Both the position numbers and the translations under genes were made by a program. 53,697 bases of DNA from Candidatus Rokuibacteriota bacterium. Its GTDB lineage: Bacteria; Methylomirabilota; Methylomirabilia; Rokubacteriales; CSP1-6. Below the pieces are notes generated by a model. It did not search any database. It saw only the letters and a list, made by a program, of their open reading frames with translations, and was not told the DNA's origin. The stretch covers positions 1 through 53,697 of the forward strand of contig JAUSJX010000073.1 of NCBI GenBank assembly GCA_030647435.1. The letters are read 5' to 3'. Numbering within the stretch: the first letter of the stretch is position 1; the number at the start of each line of letters is the position of its first letter. Shown here piece after piece: positions 1-8,712 of the stretch.

Positions 1-88
1 ACTTCGCGTTGGGGTTGACCTCGTCCTCTTCCACCCCGAGCTGCTCGATGATGATCTCCTTGACCCGCTCCTCAACCGGCTTTGCCAT
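1..88 (-). CDS. acpP: Acyl carrier protein (3' part outside window)
   Basis: Reads MAKPVEERVKEIIIEQLGV and continues past the window edge; this is the N-terminal helix of acyl carrier protein. The phosphopantetheine serine (DSL motif) lies outside the window, so it cannot be checked. A strong ribosome-binding site (GGGAGG, about 6 nt upstream) fixes the ATG at 88. It lies 86 bp downstream of fabG on the same strand, the usual place for acpP at the end of a plsX-fabHDG cluster. It carries the growing acyl chain for the Fab enzymes. Confidence 0.9.
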   Translation of the reverse strand, partial: MAKPVEERVKEIIIEQLGVEEDEVNPNAK

Positions 89-174
89 GAACACCTCCCG
101 CTACCGCGTGGATTAAACTCACACTGCCGAGTTGCGTCGCCCCCCGATGCTGCGTCGGCCCCAAGGGGCCGTTG

Positions 175-927
175 CTACATGTACAGACCGCCGTTCACGT
201 GAATGGTCTGCCCCGTGACGTAGGCGGCGCCGTCGCCGGCCAGGAATCGTACCACCTCCGCCACCTCCCGCGCCGCGCCGACCCGCTTGAGCGGCACCTG
301 CTGGAGCAGGGCCTCCCGCGCCTCCGTCGACATCGCGGCGGCCATGTCCGTCTCGATCAGCCCCGGCGCCACCGCATTGACCAGGATGTTCCAGTGCGCC
401 AGCTCACGCGCGGCCGCCTTCGTGAGGCCGATGACGCCCGCCTTGGCCGCCGAGTAGTTGACCTGGCCGGGATTGCCCATGGCCCCTGCCGTGGACGCGA
501 TATTAATGATGCGGCCGCTCTTCTGCCGCATCATCGACTTGACCACGGCCCGGGTCATCAGGAACACGCCCCGGAGGTTCGTGTCCAGAACCTGGTCCCA
601 GTCGTCGTCCTTCATCCGCACCAGGAGCTGGTCTCGCGTGATGCCCGCGTTGTTGACCAGCACGTCGATGCGCCCGAAGCGCTCCTTCGCCGCATCCACC
701 AGCCGGTCACAGTCTTCGCGCTTCGACTGATCGGCCGCGACCCCCAGCGTCGACGCGCCCAGACTCTCGAGCTCCTTGACCGCAGACTCGAGCCGGCCCG
801 CGTCGCGACCAGAGACTACCACGGAGGCGCCGTCCTCTGCCAGCGCGCGGGCGATGGCCAGCCCTATCCCGCGCGTGCCGCCCGTCACGACCGCGGTGCG
901 GTCGGCCAGCGGCTTGCCGTCCGTCAC
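175..927 (-). CDS. fabG: 3-oxoacyl-ACP reductase FabG
   Basis: NADPH-dependent reduction of beta-ketoacyl-ACP in fatty acid synthesis, in the cytoplasm. Short-chain dehydrogenase of 250 aa, the normal size. Near the N-terminus is the cofactor-binding TGGTRGIG; later come NNAG and the catalytic Ser/Tyr/Lys as STAG...YSAAKAG, and the C-terminus reads TIHVNGGLYM. The frame stays open upstream through fabD, but homology begins at VTDGKPLADR. The GTG at 927 overlaps the fabD stop as GTGA, so I place the start there. It is translationally coupled to fabD and followed by acpP. Confidence 0.95.
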   Translation of the reverse strand: MTDGKPLADRTAVVTGGTRGIGLAIARALAEDGASVVVSGRDAGRLESAVKELESLGASTLGVAADQSKREDCDRLVDAAKERFGRIDVLVNNAGITRDQLLVRMKDDDWDQVLDTNLRGVFLMTRAVVKSMMRQKSGRIINIASTAGAMGNPGQVNYSAAKAGVIGLTKAAARELAHWNILVNAVAPGLIETDMAAAMSTEAREALLQQVPLKRVGAAREVAEVVRFLAGDGAAYVTGQTIHVNGGLYM

Positions 928-1868
928 AAGCCCGGCCCTCCGCCGAGCGCGGCGGCCGCCTTGTCGAGCGAGTCGGGATCCTCGACCGCGTGCCCCCGGG
1001 CGCCGTCGATCGTGCGCTTGAGCAGCCCGCTGAGCACTCGCCCGGGGCCGACCTCGAGCCAGACCGTGGTGCCCTCGCGCGCCAGCGCCGTCAGGCAGTC
1101 GGTCCAGCGGACCGGGCTCGCTACCTGCCGGATCAGGAACGGCTTGACGTCGTCGGCTGTCGTGGTCAGGCCCGCGTCCACGTTGCGGACGACCGGCACT
1201 CGCGGAGTGCGCACGGCCACGCGCTCGAGCTCGGCGGCCAACCGGTCGGCGGCGGGCTTCATCAGCGCCGAATGAAACGGCGCGCTCACCGGCAGCAGCA
1301 CGCTCTTCTTGCCGCCGAGGGCCGCCGCGACCTTGAGCGCCCGCTCGACCGCGGCCCGGTGGCCCGCGATGACGATCTGGCCTGGCGAGTTGATGTTGGC
1401 GACGTTGACGACCTCGCCCTGCGCCGCCTCGGCGCAAGCCTTCTCGGCCGTTTCCACGTCGAGCCCCATGAGCGCCGCCATGGCGCCCGTTCCCACCGGC
1501 ACGGCGTCCTGCATGAACTCGCCGCGCCTGCGCACGAGCCGCACGGCGTCGGCGAAGCCGAGCGCGCCCGCGACCACGAGGGCCGAATACTCACCCAGGC
1601 TGTGCCCCGCGCAGAGGTCCGGGCTGATCCCGCGCTCGGCGAGCACGGCCGCCGCCGCCACGCTCGCCGTCAGGATGGCGGGCTGCGTGTTGATCGTGAG
1701 CGCGAGCTCCTCTGCCGGTCCCTCGAAGCAGAGCCGCGCGAGCGGGAAGCCGACGGCCTCGTCGGCCTTGCGCCAGACGGCGGCCGCCGCGGGCGACGCA
1801 ACGGCAAAGTGCTTGCCCATGCCGACCGACTGCGAGCCCTGCCCCGGGAAGAGGAACGCGATCTTCAT
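924..1868 (-). CDS. fabD: Malonyl-CoA:ACP transacylase FabD
   Basis: Transfers malonyl groups from CoA to ACP to supply fatty acid elongation. 314 aa, full length. It starts MKIAFLFPGQGSQ (conserved FPGQGSQ) and has the nucleophile elbow GHSLGEYSAL, with the catalytic Ser in GHSLG. Further on come the conserved SAPFHSALM His region and a C-terminal VGPGRVLSGLLKR. It lies 7 bp after fabH and overlaps fabG by 4 bp (GTGA), so the three genes are surely one transcript. Confidence 0.96.
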   Translation of the reverse strand: MKIAFLFPGQGSQSVGMGKHFAVASPAAAAVWRKADEAVGFPLARLCFEGPAEELALTINTQPAILTASVAAAAVLAERGISPDLCAGHSLGEYSALVVAGALGFADAVRLVRRRGEFMQDAVPVGTGAMAALMGLDVETAEKACAEAAQGEVVNVANINSPGQIVIAGHRAAVERALKVAAALGGKKSVLLPVSAPFHSALMKPAADRLAAELERVAVRTPRVPVVRNVDAGLTTTADDVKPFLIRQVASPVRWTDCLTALAREGTTVWLEVGPGRVLSGLLKRTIDGARGHAVEDPDSLDKAAAALGGGPGL

Positions 1869-1875
1869 TGGGCCC

Positions 1876-2856
1876 CTACCAGCGAAGCAGCGCCGCGCCC
1901 CAGGTGAAGCCTCCGCCGAAAGCCGCCATCAGCACGAGGTCGCCGGGGTTGAGCCGCTTCGAGGCCCACGCCTCCTCGAGCGCCACGTACACCGAGGCGG
2001 CGCCCGTGTTGCCGTAGCGGTCGACATTGACGAGCACGCGATCCATGGGCAGCTTGAGCCGCTTCACCGCCGCCTCGATGATGCGCAGGTTGGCCTGGTG
2101 CGGGACGAAGAGCGCGAGGTCCTGCGCCGTGAACCCGTTCCGGCTGAGGATCCGCTCCGCGGCGTCGCCGAACATGCGCACCGCGACCTTGAAGACCTCG
2201 TTGCCCTTCATCCGGGCGTAGTGCATCCGCTTGTCCACGGTCTCGTGGGTCGCCGGGTTGCGCGAGCCGCCGGCCGGCTGGATCAGCAGGTCGCCGTACC
2301 GCCCGGCGGAGTAGAGGTCGGTATCGAGGATGCCCGCGTCCCCGTCGGAGGCGCGGAGCACGACCGCGCCCGCCGCGTCGGCCAGGAGGATGCACGTGCC
2401 GCGGTCGGTGTAGTCCGTGATGCGCGACAGGCACTCCGCGCCAATGCACAGCACGGTCTTGTACTTCCCCGTCTGGACGTACTGCGCGCCGATCGAGAGG
2501 CTGTAGATGGAGCCGGAGCAGGCGGCGTAGACATCCATGGAGCCCGCGTTCTTGCAGCCCAGCTGGTGCTGGACGATGTTGGCCGTGGTCGGGAAGGCCA
2601 TGTCGCCGGTCGTCGTGCCGAGGACGATCAGGTCGATCTCGCCCGGCTCGACCTGGGCGCGCTCGAGGGCCTGCTGCGCGGCCCGGATGGCCAGATCGGA
2701 CGTCGCCTCGCTCTCGTCGGCGACGTGCCGCTCGCGGATGCCGGTGCGCTGGACGATCCACTCGTCCGAGGTCTCGACCATCCGCCCGAGCTCCGCGTTG
2801 GTCAGGATGCGCTTCGGGGCGTAGGCGCCGATACCGATGATCCGGGCGCGGGTCAT
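1876..2856 (-). CDS. fabH: 3-oxoacyl-ACP synthase III FabH
   Basis: Starts fatty acid synthesis by condensing acyl-CoA with malonyl-ACP. 326 aa, the normal size. The Cys-His-Asn triad is visible: YAACSGSIYSL (Cys), FVPHQANLRI (His) and YGNTGAAS (Asn). The C-terminus keeps AFGGGFTWGAALL. The frame runs 29 codons further upstream, but the ATG at 2856 overlaps the plsX stop as ATGA and begins MTRARIIGIGAY, the expected N-terminus. Substrate preference (straight or branched primer) cannot be read from the sequence. Confidence 0.96.
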   Translation of the reverse strand: MTRARIIGIGAYAPKRILTNAELGRMVETSDEWIVQRTGIRERHVADESEATSDLAIRAAQQALERAQVEPGEIDLIVLGTTTGDMAFPTTANIVQHQLGCKNAGSMDVYAACSGSIYSLSIGAQYVQTGKYKTVLCIGAECLSRITDYTDRGTCILLADAAGAVVLRASDGDAGILDTDLYSAGRYGDLLIQPAGGSRNPATHETVDKRMHYARMKGNEVFKVAVRMFGDAAERILSRNGFTAQDLALFVPHQANLRIIEAAVKRLKLPMDRVLVNVDRYGNTGAASVYVALEEAWASKRLNPGDLVLMAAFGGGFTWGAALLRW

Positions 2857-3884
2857 TCGCGGCCTCCCTCGCGCCCCTCGGCCAGCTCCGTCTCGGCTTC
2901 GAGAGCGGTCTTGATGTGCTCGTTCACGCCGCTCGTGACCCATTCGGCCGCCACGCGGACCGCGTTCTTGATGGCCTTCACCGGCGAGGCGCCGTGGCAG
3001 ATGATCGAGGCCCCGTTGATGCCGAGGAGCGGCGCGCCGCCCATCTCGGTGTAGTCCACGCGCCGCTTCATGCGGGCGAAGGCGCGCTTGGACAGGGCCG
3101 CGCCAGCCAGCGAGAAGACATCGCGCCCGAGCTCCTGGCGGATCATTTCCGTCAGCATCTCCGCCAGGCTCTCGGAGACCTTCAGGCAGACGTTGCCCGT
3201 GAATCCGTCGGTGACCACCACGTCGCAGCGGCCGTTGTAGATGTCGCGCCCCTCGATGTTCCCGATGAAGTTGAGCGACGACGTCCGGAGCTCCTCGAAC
3301 GCCTCCTTCGTCAGCTCGTTCCCCTTTCCCTCCTCCTCACCCACCGAGAGCAGGCCGACGCGCGGGTTGTCCTTGCCGACGATGTCGCGCGAGTACACGT
3401 GGCCCATGACAGCGAACTGGAAGAGGTGCCGCGGCTTGGGGTCGACGTTGGCGCCGGCGTCGATGAGGATGGTGTAGCCGGAGAGGTTCGGCAGCGCGGC
3501 GGCGATGGCGGGGCGGTCCACGCCCGGCAGGAGGCCCAGCACGTGCATGCCGATGGCCATGGCGGCGCCGGTGTTGCCGGCCGAGACGAGGGCGTCGCAC
3601 TCGCCCTCCTTGCAGAGCTCCGCCGCCACGCGCAGCGAGGAATCGAGCTTGCGGCGGAGCGCGTGCGCAGGCGGCTCGGCCATGCCCACGACCTGGGTGG
3701 CGTGGCGCACGGTGATCGGCAGGTCCTGCGCCTTGAGGCGGACGATCTCACGCTCGACGGCGGCCCTGTCGCCGACCAGCACCGAGGCGAGCCCGAACTC
3801 CCGGGCCGCCGTCACGGCGCCCTCGACGACGACGGCGGGGCCGAAGTCCCCGCCCATGGCGTCCACCGCGATCTTCATCGGCAT
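2853..3884 (-). CDS. plsX: Phosphate acyltransferase PlsX
   Basis: Makes acyl-phosphate from acyl-ACP for phosphatidate synthesis by PlsY; a peripheral membrane enzyme. 343 aa, full length, beginning MPMKIAVDAMGGDFGP with the family signature VDAMGGD, and including GNTGAAM and DGFTGNV. Two in-frame ATGs (3884 and 3878) are possible; a GGGAGA about 10 nt upstream of 3884 favours the first. It sits between rpmF and fabH, the standard rpmF-plsX-fabH order, and overlaps fabH by 4 bp. Confidence 0.95.
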   Translation of the reverse strand: MPMKIAVDAMGGDFGPAVVVEGAVTAAREFGLASVLVGDRAAVEREIVRLKAQDLPITVRHATQVVGMAEPPAHALRRKLDSSLRVAAELCKEGECDALVSAGNTGAAMAIGMHVLGLLPGVDRPAIAAALPNLSGYTILIDAGANVDPKPRHLFQFAVMGHVYSRDIVGKDNPRVGLLSVGEEEGKGNELTKEAFEELRTSSLNFIGNIEGRDIYNGRCDVVVTDGFTGNVCLKVSESLAEMLTEMIRQELGRDVFSLAGAALSKRAFARMKRRVDYTEMGGAPLLGINGASIICHGASPVKAIKNAVRVAAEWVTSGVNEHIKTALEAETELAEGREGGRE

Positions 3885-3909
3885 TGGCCGCGGATCTCCC
3901 GTCCGGGCG

Positions 3910-4092
3910 CTACCCGCCCTCGACCGAGAGGATTTCCCGCCCCTTGTAGAAGCCGCACTTGGCGCAGATCTGGTGCGGCAGCTTGACTTCCCTGCACTGC
4001 GGGCAGACCGAGCGAGTGGGCGCGGACATCTTGTAGTGGGTCCGGCGCTTGCGCCCGCGCGTTTTCGAATGGCGTCGCTTTGGCAGCGGCAT
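3910..4092 (-). CDS. rpmF: 50S ribosomal protein L32
   Basis: Small ribosomal protein of the large subunit, 60 aa. It begins MPLPKRRHSKTRGRKRRTHY, the typical basic N-terminus, and has a zinc ribbon CPQC...CAKC with all four cysteines, so it is the zinc-binding (C+) form. Located 45 bp after yceD and 25 bp before plsX, the conserved yceD-rpmF-plsX arrangement that ties ribosome supply to lipid synthesis. Confidence 0.96.
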   Translation of the reverse strand: MPLPKRRHSKTRGRKRRTHYKMSAPTRSVCPQCREVKLPHQICAKCGFYKGREILSVEGG

Positions 4093-4137
4093 GTGTTCGT
4101 GGCTCCTCTGCCGGGCTCACGGGCCCGGCCCAGCGGG

Positions 4138-4647
4138 TTATTTGGACAGCCGGTCGGCCAGGCCCTTGAGCGGCGACCACCGCGGGTCGGCGGCGGGCGG
4201 GCAGGCGCACGGGGCCGCGTTCCGGTTCGCGCCGCACGTCGGGCAGAGACCGCCGCAGCCCTCGCGGCAGAGCGGTTTCATCGACAGCCCCAGCGTGGTC
4301 TCGGTCTCGAGCAGGGCGTTGAGATCGATCAGGTCGTGCGCGTAGACGTCGGTCTCGAGGTCGTCCCTGCCCAGCTCGCGCTCCTCACCCCGCATCGCAG
4401 GGCTGGGCACGAGGCGCGTGTCCACGTTCGTCTCCACCGTCGCCTCGTACGGCTCGAGGCAGCGCGAGCAGACCTGGGGCACGCGCGACCGGAGCCGCCC
4501 GTGGACGAACACGACATCGCCGTCCTTGTCCACGGCGAGCTGGGCGTCCTCGAGGCGCCAGGCGCGGTCCTGGAAAGGCTCCGGAAAGGCCTCGGGGCCT
4601 TCGAACCTGAGCCCCTCCTCGGGAATCTCGGAGACCCTGATGACCAT
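4138..4647 (-). CDS. yceD: YceD/DUF177 family protein
   Basis: 169 aa. YceD-family proteins are linked to 23S rRNA accumulation and are nearly always encoded just before rpmF, as here. Conserved features are a CSRC pair in the middle and a C-terminal cysteine cluster CREGCGGLCPTCG, likely a metal site, followed by the acidic-to-basic tail WSPLKGLADRL. The frame is open 28 codons further upstream, through the promoter, so I chose the internal ATG at 4647 (MVIRVSEIPEEG), where family similarity begins. First gene of the fatty-acid operon. Confidence 0.85.
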   Translation of the reverse strand: MVIRVSEIPEEGLRFEGPEAFPEPFQDRAWRLEDAQLAVDKDGDVVFVHGRLRSRVPQVCSRCLEPYEATVETNVDTRLVPSPAMRGEERELGRDDLETDVYAHDLIDLNALLETETTLGLSMKPLCREGCGGLCPTCGANRNAAPCACPPAADPRWSPLKGLADRLSK

Positions 4648-4702
4648 GGCTCGACTCTCGCTAACCCTCGACAGAATTTGTAGAAATCCGTAAAACCGGG
4701 TC

Positions 4703-4731
4703 AGTTTACGGGCCCCCTCTCCGGTTGTCAA
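4703..4731 (-). promoter_or_regulatory. Sigma70-type promoter of the yceD-rpmF-plsX-fab operon
   Basis: On the minus strand TTGACA (4731-4726, perfect -35) is followed by a 17-bp spacer and TAAACT (4708-4703, 4 of 6 for -10). Transcription would start near 4696, giving a leader of about 50 nt before the yceD ATG at 4647. No FapR- or FadR-like palindrome was recognised. Confidence 0.65.
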
Positions 4732-4786
4732 CCTGAAAGGCCCCCAGACCCTCCTCCAGCATACGGCTCCGAGCCCGGCTACGCCC

Positions 4787-4792
4787 TATACT
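4787..4792 (+). promoter_or_regulatory. -10 box (TATACT) 9 nt before the methyltransferase GTG
   Basis: TATACT matches 5 of 6 of the -10 consensus and ends 9 nt before the GTG at 4802. No ribosome-binding site lies in between, so the transcript would have a leader of only 2-3 nt. No convincing -35 was seen at 16-18 bp. Confidence 0.35.
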
Positions 4793-4801
4793 AGCCATCC
4801 T

Positions 4802-5689
4802 GTGCACACGATCTACTTCGGCGACAACCTGGACATCCTCCGCCGGCACGCGCGGGACGGCGCGGTCAACCTCATCTACATCGACCCGCCGTTCAACACC
4901 GGCAAGGCCCAGTCGCATACGCGCGTCAAGACCGTGCGGAGCGCCTCCGGCGACCGCGTGGGCTTCCAGGGACAGCGCTACGAGACCATCAAGATGGGCT
5001 CGCGCGCCTTTCCCGACCGCTTCGACGACTACCTCGGATTCCTCGAGCCGCGTCTGCGCGAGGCCTACCGAGCGCTGGCGCCGGACGGCACGCTCTACTT
5101 CCACATCGACTACCGCGAGGCGCACTACTGCAAGGTGCTGCTGGACGGCATCTTCGGGCGGCGATCATTCCTCAACGAGATCATCTGGGCGTACGACTAC
5201 GGCGCGCGCCCGACGCGCCGGTGGCCGCCCAAGCACGACAACATCCTCGTCTACGTCAAGGACCCGTCGCGCTACGTCTTCGACACGGAGGCTGTCGAGC
5301 GGATCCCGTACATGGCGCCGGGGCTCTGCGGACCCGAGAAGGCGGCGCGCGGCAAGCTCCCCACCGACACCTGGTGGCACACCATCGTGCCGACCAACGG
5401 CCGCGAGCGGACGGGCTACCCGACGCAGAAGCCGCTCGGCGTTCTCACCCGCATCGTGCAGGCGTCCTCCCGTCCGGGCGACCTCGTGCTCGACTTCTTC
5501 GCCGGCAGCGGCACCACCGGCGAGGCCTGCCTCGCTCTCAACCGCCGATTCATGCTGGTAGACGACAACCCGGAGGCGCTCGAGGTCATGGCCAGCCGCT
5601 TCGAAGGCGCGCAGGGCATCCGCTGGGTCGGCTTCGACCCGCGCGCAAGCGGAAGGACGCAGCGCGGCGCCGCCGACCCCGTTGCCTGA
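4802..5689 (+). CDS. DNA adenine-N6/cytosine-N4 methyltransferase, beta class
   Basis: S-adenosylmethionine-dependent amino-methylation of DNA. 295 aa. The motif order is beta-type: the catalytic DPPFNTG (residues 28-34, motif IV) comes first and the SAM-binding DFFAGSGTTGEA (motif I) lies near the C-terminus, with YPTQKP just before it. GTG start; no Shine-Dalgarno, but a TATACT -10 box just upstream suggests a near-leaderless mRNA. No restriction endonuclease gene adjoins it, so it is an orphan methylase by context. DPPF alone does not separate N6-adenine from N4-cytosine activity, and the target site is unknown. Confidence 0.85.
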   Translation: MHTIYFGDNLDILRRHARDGAVNLIYIDPPFNTGKAQSHTRVKTVRSASGDRVGFQGQRYETIKMGSRAFPDRFDDYLGFLEPRLREAYRALAPDGTLYFHIDYREAHYCKVLLDGIFGRRSFLNEIIWAYDYGARPTRRWPPKHDNILVYVKDPSRYVFDTEAVERIPYMAPGLCGPEKAARGKLPTDTWWHTIVPTNGRERTGYPTQKPLGVLTRIVQASSRPGDLVLDFFAGSGTTGEACLALNRRFMLVDDNPEALEVMASRFEGAQGIRWVGFDPRASGRTQRGAADPVA

Positions 5690-5724
5690 CGCTCCCCGGC
5701 CTGTTGCTTGACGCTCCCTGGACT
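5681..5724 (+). repeat. Two-copy 22-bp tandem repeat at the methyltransferase 3' end
   Basis: Units 5681-5702 and 5703-5724 differ at only a few positions (shared core TGACGCTCCC). The first copy contains the methyltransferase stop codon; the second supplies the TTGACG used as a candidate -35 box for htpX. Confidence 0.6.
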
Positions 5725-5736
5725 GACTGTTAGCAT
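5708..5736 (+). promoter_or_regulatory. Candidate sigma70 promoter of htpX
   Basis: TTGACG (5708-5713), a 17-bp spacer, TAGCAT (5731-5736). A GGAGG ribosome-binding site follows shortly before the ATG at 5758. Confidence 0.45.
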
Positions 5737-5757
5737 TCGCCCCGGAGGCTCCACGCA

Positions 5758-6612
5758 ATGGGCAACCTGATCAAGACCGGATTCCTTCTCGCCGTTCTCA
5801 CCTGCCTGCTGGTCCTGGTCGGCGGAGCCATCGGCGGCCAGCAGGGCATGACCATCGCCTTTATCCTGGCCTTCGTGATGAACGTCGGCTCGTACTGGTT
5901 CTCCGACAAGATCGTGCTGTCGATGTACGGCGCCCAGCCCGTCGACGAGGCGCAGGCGCCCGGGCTCTACCGCATCGTCCGCGAGCTGGCGGCGGAGGCG
6001 AAGATCCCGGTGCCGCCGATCTACCTCATCCCGGACAACTCGCCGAACGCCTTCGCGACGGGCCGGAACCCGCAGCACGCCGCCGTCGCCGTCACAGAGG
6101 GCATCCTCCGAATCATGAGCGAGGACGAGCTCAAGGGCGTGCTCGCCCACGAGCTCTCGCACGTCAAGAACCGCGACACGCTCATCATGACCATCGCGGC
6201 CACGCTCGCGGGCGCCATCACGTATCTGGCGCAGATGGCGCAGTGGGCGGCCATCTTCGGCGGCGGCCGCCGCAGCGACGACGAGGGCGGCGGCGGGGGC
6301 GGCCTCATCGGCATGCTCCTGATGGCCATCCTGGCGCCCTTTGCCGCCATGCTCGTCCAGATGGCCATCTCGCGCTCGCGCGAATACGAAGCCGACGCCT
6401 CCGGCGCGCGCCTCTGCCACCGCGCCTCCGGGCTCGAGCACGCGCTCGAGAAGCTCGACGTCGCCTCGCGGCAGGAGCCTCTGAACGCCACGCCGGCTAC
6501 GGCCCATCTCTTCATCGTCAACCCGCTCACTGGCGGAGGCTTCGCCACGCTCTTCTCGACGCATCCTCCGATCGAGGAACGCATCGCGCGTTTGAGGGCG
6601 ATGAAGCTTTGA
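5758..6612 (+). CDS. htpX: Membrane zinc metalloprotease HtpX
   Basis: M48-family protease that degrades misfolded membrane proteins. 284 aa, full length. Two N-terminal membrane segments (about residues 7-25 and 31-48) precede the catalytic HELSH (His131, Glu132, His135). Two further hydrophobic segments (about 145-165 and 180-205) follow, then the downstream zinc-ligand glutamate in the EYEAD motif. A glycine/aspartate-rich loop ([10 protein letters not shown]) separates segments 3 and 4. Strong GGAGG ribosome-binding site. It stands alone between the methyltransferase and the ccm operon; heat-shock control was not visible. Confidence 0.95.
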   Translation: MGNLIKTGFLLAVLTCLLVLVGGAIGGQQGMTIAFILAFVMNVGSYWFSDKIVLSMYGAQPVDEAQAPGLYRIVRELAAEAKIPVPPIYLIPDNSPNAFATGRNPQHAAVAVTEGILRIMSEDELKGVLAHELSHVKNRDTLIMTIAATLAGAITYLAQMAQWAAIFGGGRRSDDEGGGGGGLIGMLLMAILAPFAAMLVQMAISRSREYEADASGARLCHRASGLEHALEKLDVASRQEPLNATPATAHLFIVNPLTGGGFATLFSTHPPIEERIARLRAMKL

Positions 6613-6671
6613 TCGCGACGGGACCGGGCGCGGGGCGCGAACGGACGGCGCCTCACCCCGCCTCCGGCTTC

Positions 6672-7385
6672 ATGATCCAGGCCGAGCACCTCCGCAAGAC
6701 CTATGGCCGGACCGCCGTCCTCGACGACGTCTCGCTCGAGCTCGGCGCGGGCGAGGGCTTGACCCTCCTGGGGCCGAACGGCACAGGCAAGACGACACTA
6801 CTGCGAATCGTCGCCACGCTCCTGCGGCCCACGTCGGGCTCGCTACGCGTCGCCGGGGCTGACGCCGTGAAGGAGCCCGAAGCGGTCAGGGCCGCCATCG
6901 ACATGGTCGGGCACGGCAGCTGGGTGTACGAGGACCTGAGCGCGCTCGAGAACCTGCGCTTCTGGGCGGTCATGGGCGGCCACGACGCGGGACACGCGCG
7001 GCTCCGCGCGGCGCTCGAGGAGGTCGAGCTCGATGCGTCGGCCGACCAGCGGGCGCGCACCTTCTCGGCGGGCATGAAGCGCCGCCTGGCGCTCGCGCGC
7101 GTGCTGCTGGGCCGGGCGCGCCTCCTTCTTCTCGACGAGCCCTTCACCGGCCTCGATCGCGCCGGCAGGAAGTGGCTCGGCGAGTTCCTGCTGTCCTTCA
7201 AGGCGCGCGGCGGAGCGCTCGTCGTCGCGACGCACAGCTTCGACGCGGGCGTGGGAGTGGCCGACCGTGTCGCCATCCTCGCCGGCGGGCGGATCGTTCT
7301 CGACCGCCCGGCGGCCGCGCTCGGACTCGAAGACCTCCGCCGCCTCTACGACGAGCTGGCCATGGGCCCGGGGACGGCGTCGTGA
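6672..7385 (+). CDS. ccmA: Heme exporter ATP-binding protein CcmA
   Basis: ABC ATPase that drives the CcmABCD complex, releasing holo-CcmE in cytochrome c maturation. 237 aa. Walker A GPNGTGKTT, signature FSAGMKRRLALARVLL (a modified LSGGQ, typical of CcmA), Walker B LLLLDEPFTGLD, then a switch His in VVATHS. The frame stays open far upstream, but homology starts at MIQAEHLRKTYG, so the ATG at 6672 is chosen. It overlaps ccmB by GTGA and is the first gene of an unbroken nine-gene ccm operon. Confidence 0.93.
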   Translation: MIQAEHLRKTYGRTAVLDDVSLELGAGEGLTLLGPNGTGKTTLLRIVATLLRPTSGSLRVAGADAVKEPEAVRAAIDMVGHGSWVYEDLSALENLRFWAVMGGHDAGHARLRAALEEVELDASADQRARTFSAGMKRRLALARVLLGRARLLLLDEPFTGLDRAGRKWLGEFLLSFKARGGALVVATHSFDAGVGVADRVAILAGGRIVLDRPAAALGLEDLRRLYDELAMGPGTAS

Positions 7386-8062
7386 GCGCCTACGTCCGGC
7401 GGGCCTGGATGGTGGTCTGGAAGGACATACTGACGGAACGCCGGAGCAAGGAGAGCCTCAACGCCCTCGTCTTCTTCTCACTCCTGCTGCTCTTCGTGTT
7501 CCAGTTCGCGCTCGGGCCCGAGCGCGCGCGCGTCGAGGCGGCGCTGCCGGGGCTCCTCTGGCTCGGCTTCATCCTATCGGGGCTCCTGGCCTTCGGGCGG
7601 ACGTTTCTCATCGAGCGCGAGAACGACTGCTGGGAGGGGCTCGTCCTCACACCCGGCGACAAGTCGGCCATCTACCTGGGCAAGCTCGCGGGCAACGTGC
7701 TGGTGATGATCGTGGTGGAAGTCGTGCTCCTCGCGCTCTTCGCCGTCTTCTTCGCGATCGACTTCACGCCGTTTCTCCCCGGGCTCGCGGCCGTGCTAGC
7801 GCTCGGCACGCTCGGGTTCGCGGCCGTCGGCACGCTCTTCGGCGCCGTCACGGCGCAGATGCGCGCCCGGGAGCTGCTCTTCCCGGTCCTGCTGCTGCCC
7901 GCCGTGGTGCCGGTGCTCCTGAGCTCGGTGAGCGCGACGCAGACCGTGCTCGCGGGCGAGCCCCTGGCCGAAGCGGCGGCATGGCTCAAGCTGCTGGCCG
8001 CGGCGGACCTCGTGTACCTCGTGGTGGGCGTGCTCACGTTCGAATTCGTGCTGGAAGGCTGA
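7382..8062 (+). CDS. ccmB: Heme exporter membrane protein CcmB
   Basis: Inner-membrane permease partner of CcmA. 226 aa with about six hydrophobic segments, and the N-terminal cytoplasmic stretch WKDILTERRSKESLNALVFF, characteristic of CcmB. The GTG at 7382 overlaps the ccmA stop (GTGA), so I prefer it over any upstream codon. It ends one base into ccmC (TGATG). Confidence 0.92.
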   Translation: MSAYVRRAWMVVWKDILTERRSKESLNALVFFSLLLLFVFQFALGPERARVEAALPGLLWLGFILSGLLAFGRTFLIERENDCWEGLVLTPGDKSAIYLGKLAGNVLVMIVVEVVLLALFAVFFAIDFTPFLPGLAAVLALGTLGFAAVGTLFGAVTAQMRARELLFPVLLLPAVVPVLLSSVSATQTVLAGEPLAEAAAWLKLLAAADLVYLVVGVLTFEFVLEG

Positions 8063-8712
8063 TGGCCGCCCGCGCGCTCGGATGGCTCGCGGTGCTGGCC
8101 CTCATCGCCGGTCTCGGCGCGGCCTTCGGCTACGCTCCGCGCGAGGCCGTGCAGGGCAATGTCCAGCGCATCATGTACCTGCACGTCCCGGCCGTGCTGA
8201 CCGCCTACCTCGCCTTCGCGCTCGTCTTCGTGGGCAGCGTGGGCTATCTCCTCACCCGCCGCGCTGGCTGGGACAGGCTGGCGCTGGCGGCAGCCGAGCC
8301 CGGCGTGCTCTTCACCGGCATCACCATCGCCTCGGGCTCCATCTGGGGCAAGCCGACCTGGGGCACGTGGTGGACCTGGGACGCGCGTCTCACCTCAACG
8401 GCCGTGCTCTTCCTGGTGTACGTCGGCTACCTGCTGCTCCGCGGCATGGTGGACGACCCTGACAGACGGGCGCGCGCCGCCGCCGTCGTGGGCATACTGG
8501 GCGCCGCGAACATGCCGATCGTCCACTTCTCGGTCAAGTGGTGGCGCGCGCTCCACCAGCCGTCCACCATCCTCGGCCCCGAGCCCTCGCCGATCGCCGC
8601 GCCCATCGCGGCGACGCTCCTCATCAACTGGATCGCCTTCACCCTGCTCTTCGCCTATCTGCTGGCCGAACGGATGGAGATCGCGCGGCTCGAGGACACG
8701 CATGCCGGATAA
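8062..8712 (+). CDS. ccmC: Heme transporter/handling protein CcmC
   Basis: Presents heme to CcmE at the periplasmic face. 216 aa, about six membrane helices. The tryptophan-rich WWD motif is WGTWWTWDARLTS; conserved heme-ligand histidines lie in LHVPAV and in VHFSVKWW. The start ATG shares its A with the ccmB stop. It overlaps ccmD by 11 nt. Confidence 0.94.
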   Translation: MAARALGWLAVLALIAGLGAAFGYAPREAVQGNVQRIMYLHVPAVLTAYLAFALVFVGSVGYLLTRRAGWDRLALAAAEPGVLFTGITIASGSIWGKPTWGTWWTWDARLTSTAVLFLVYVGYLLLRGMVDDPDRRARAAAVVGILGAANMPIVHFSVKWWRALHQPSTILGPEPSPIAAPIAATLLINWIAFTLLFAYLLAERMEIARLEDTHAG

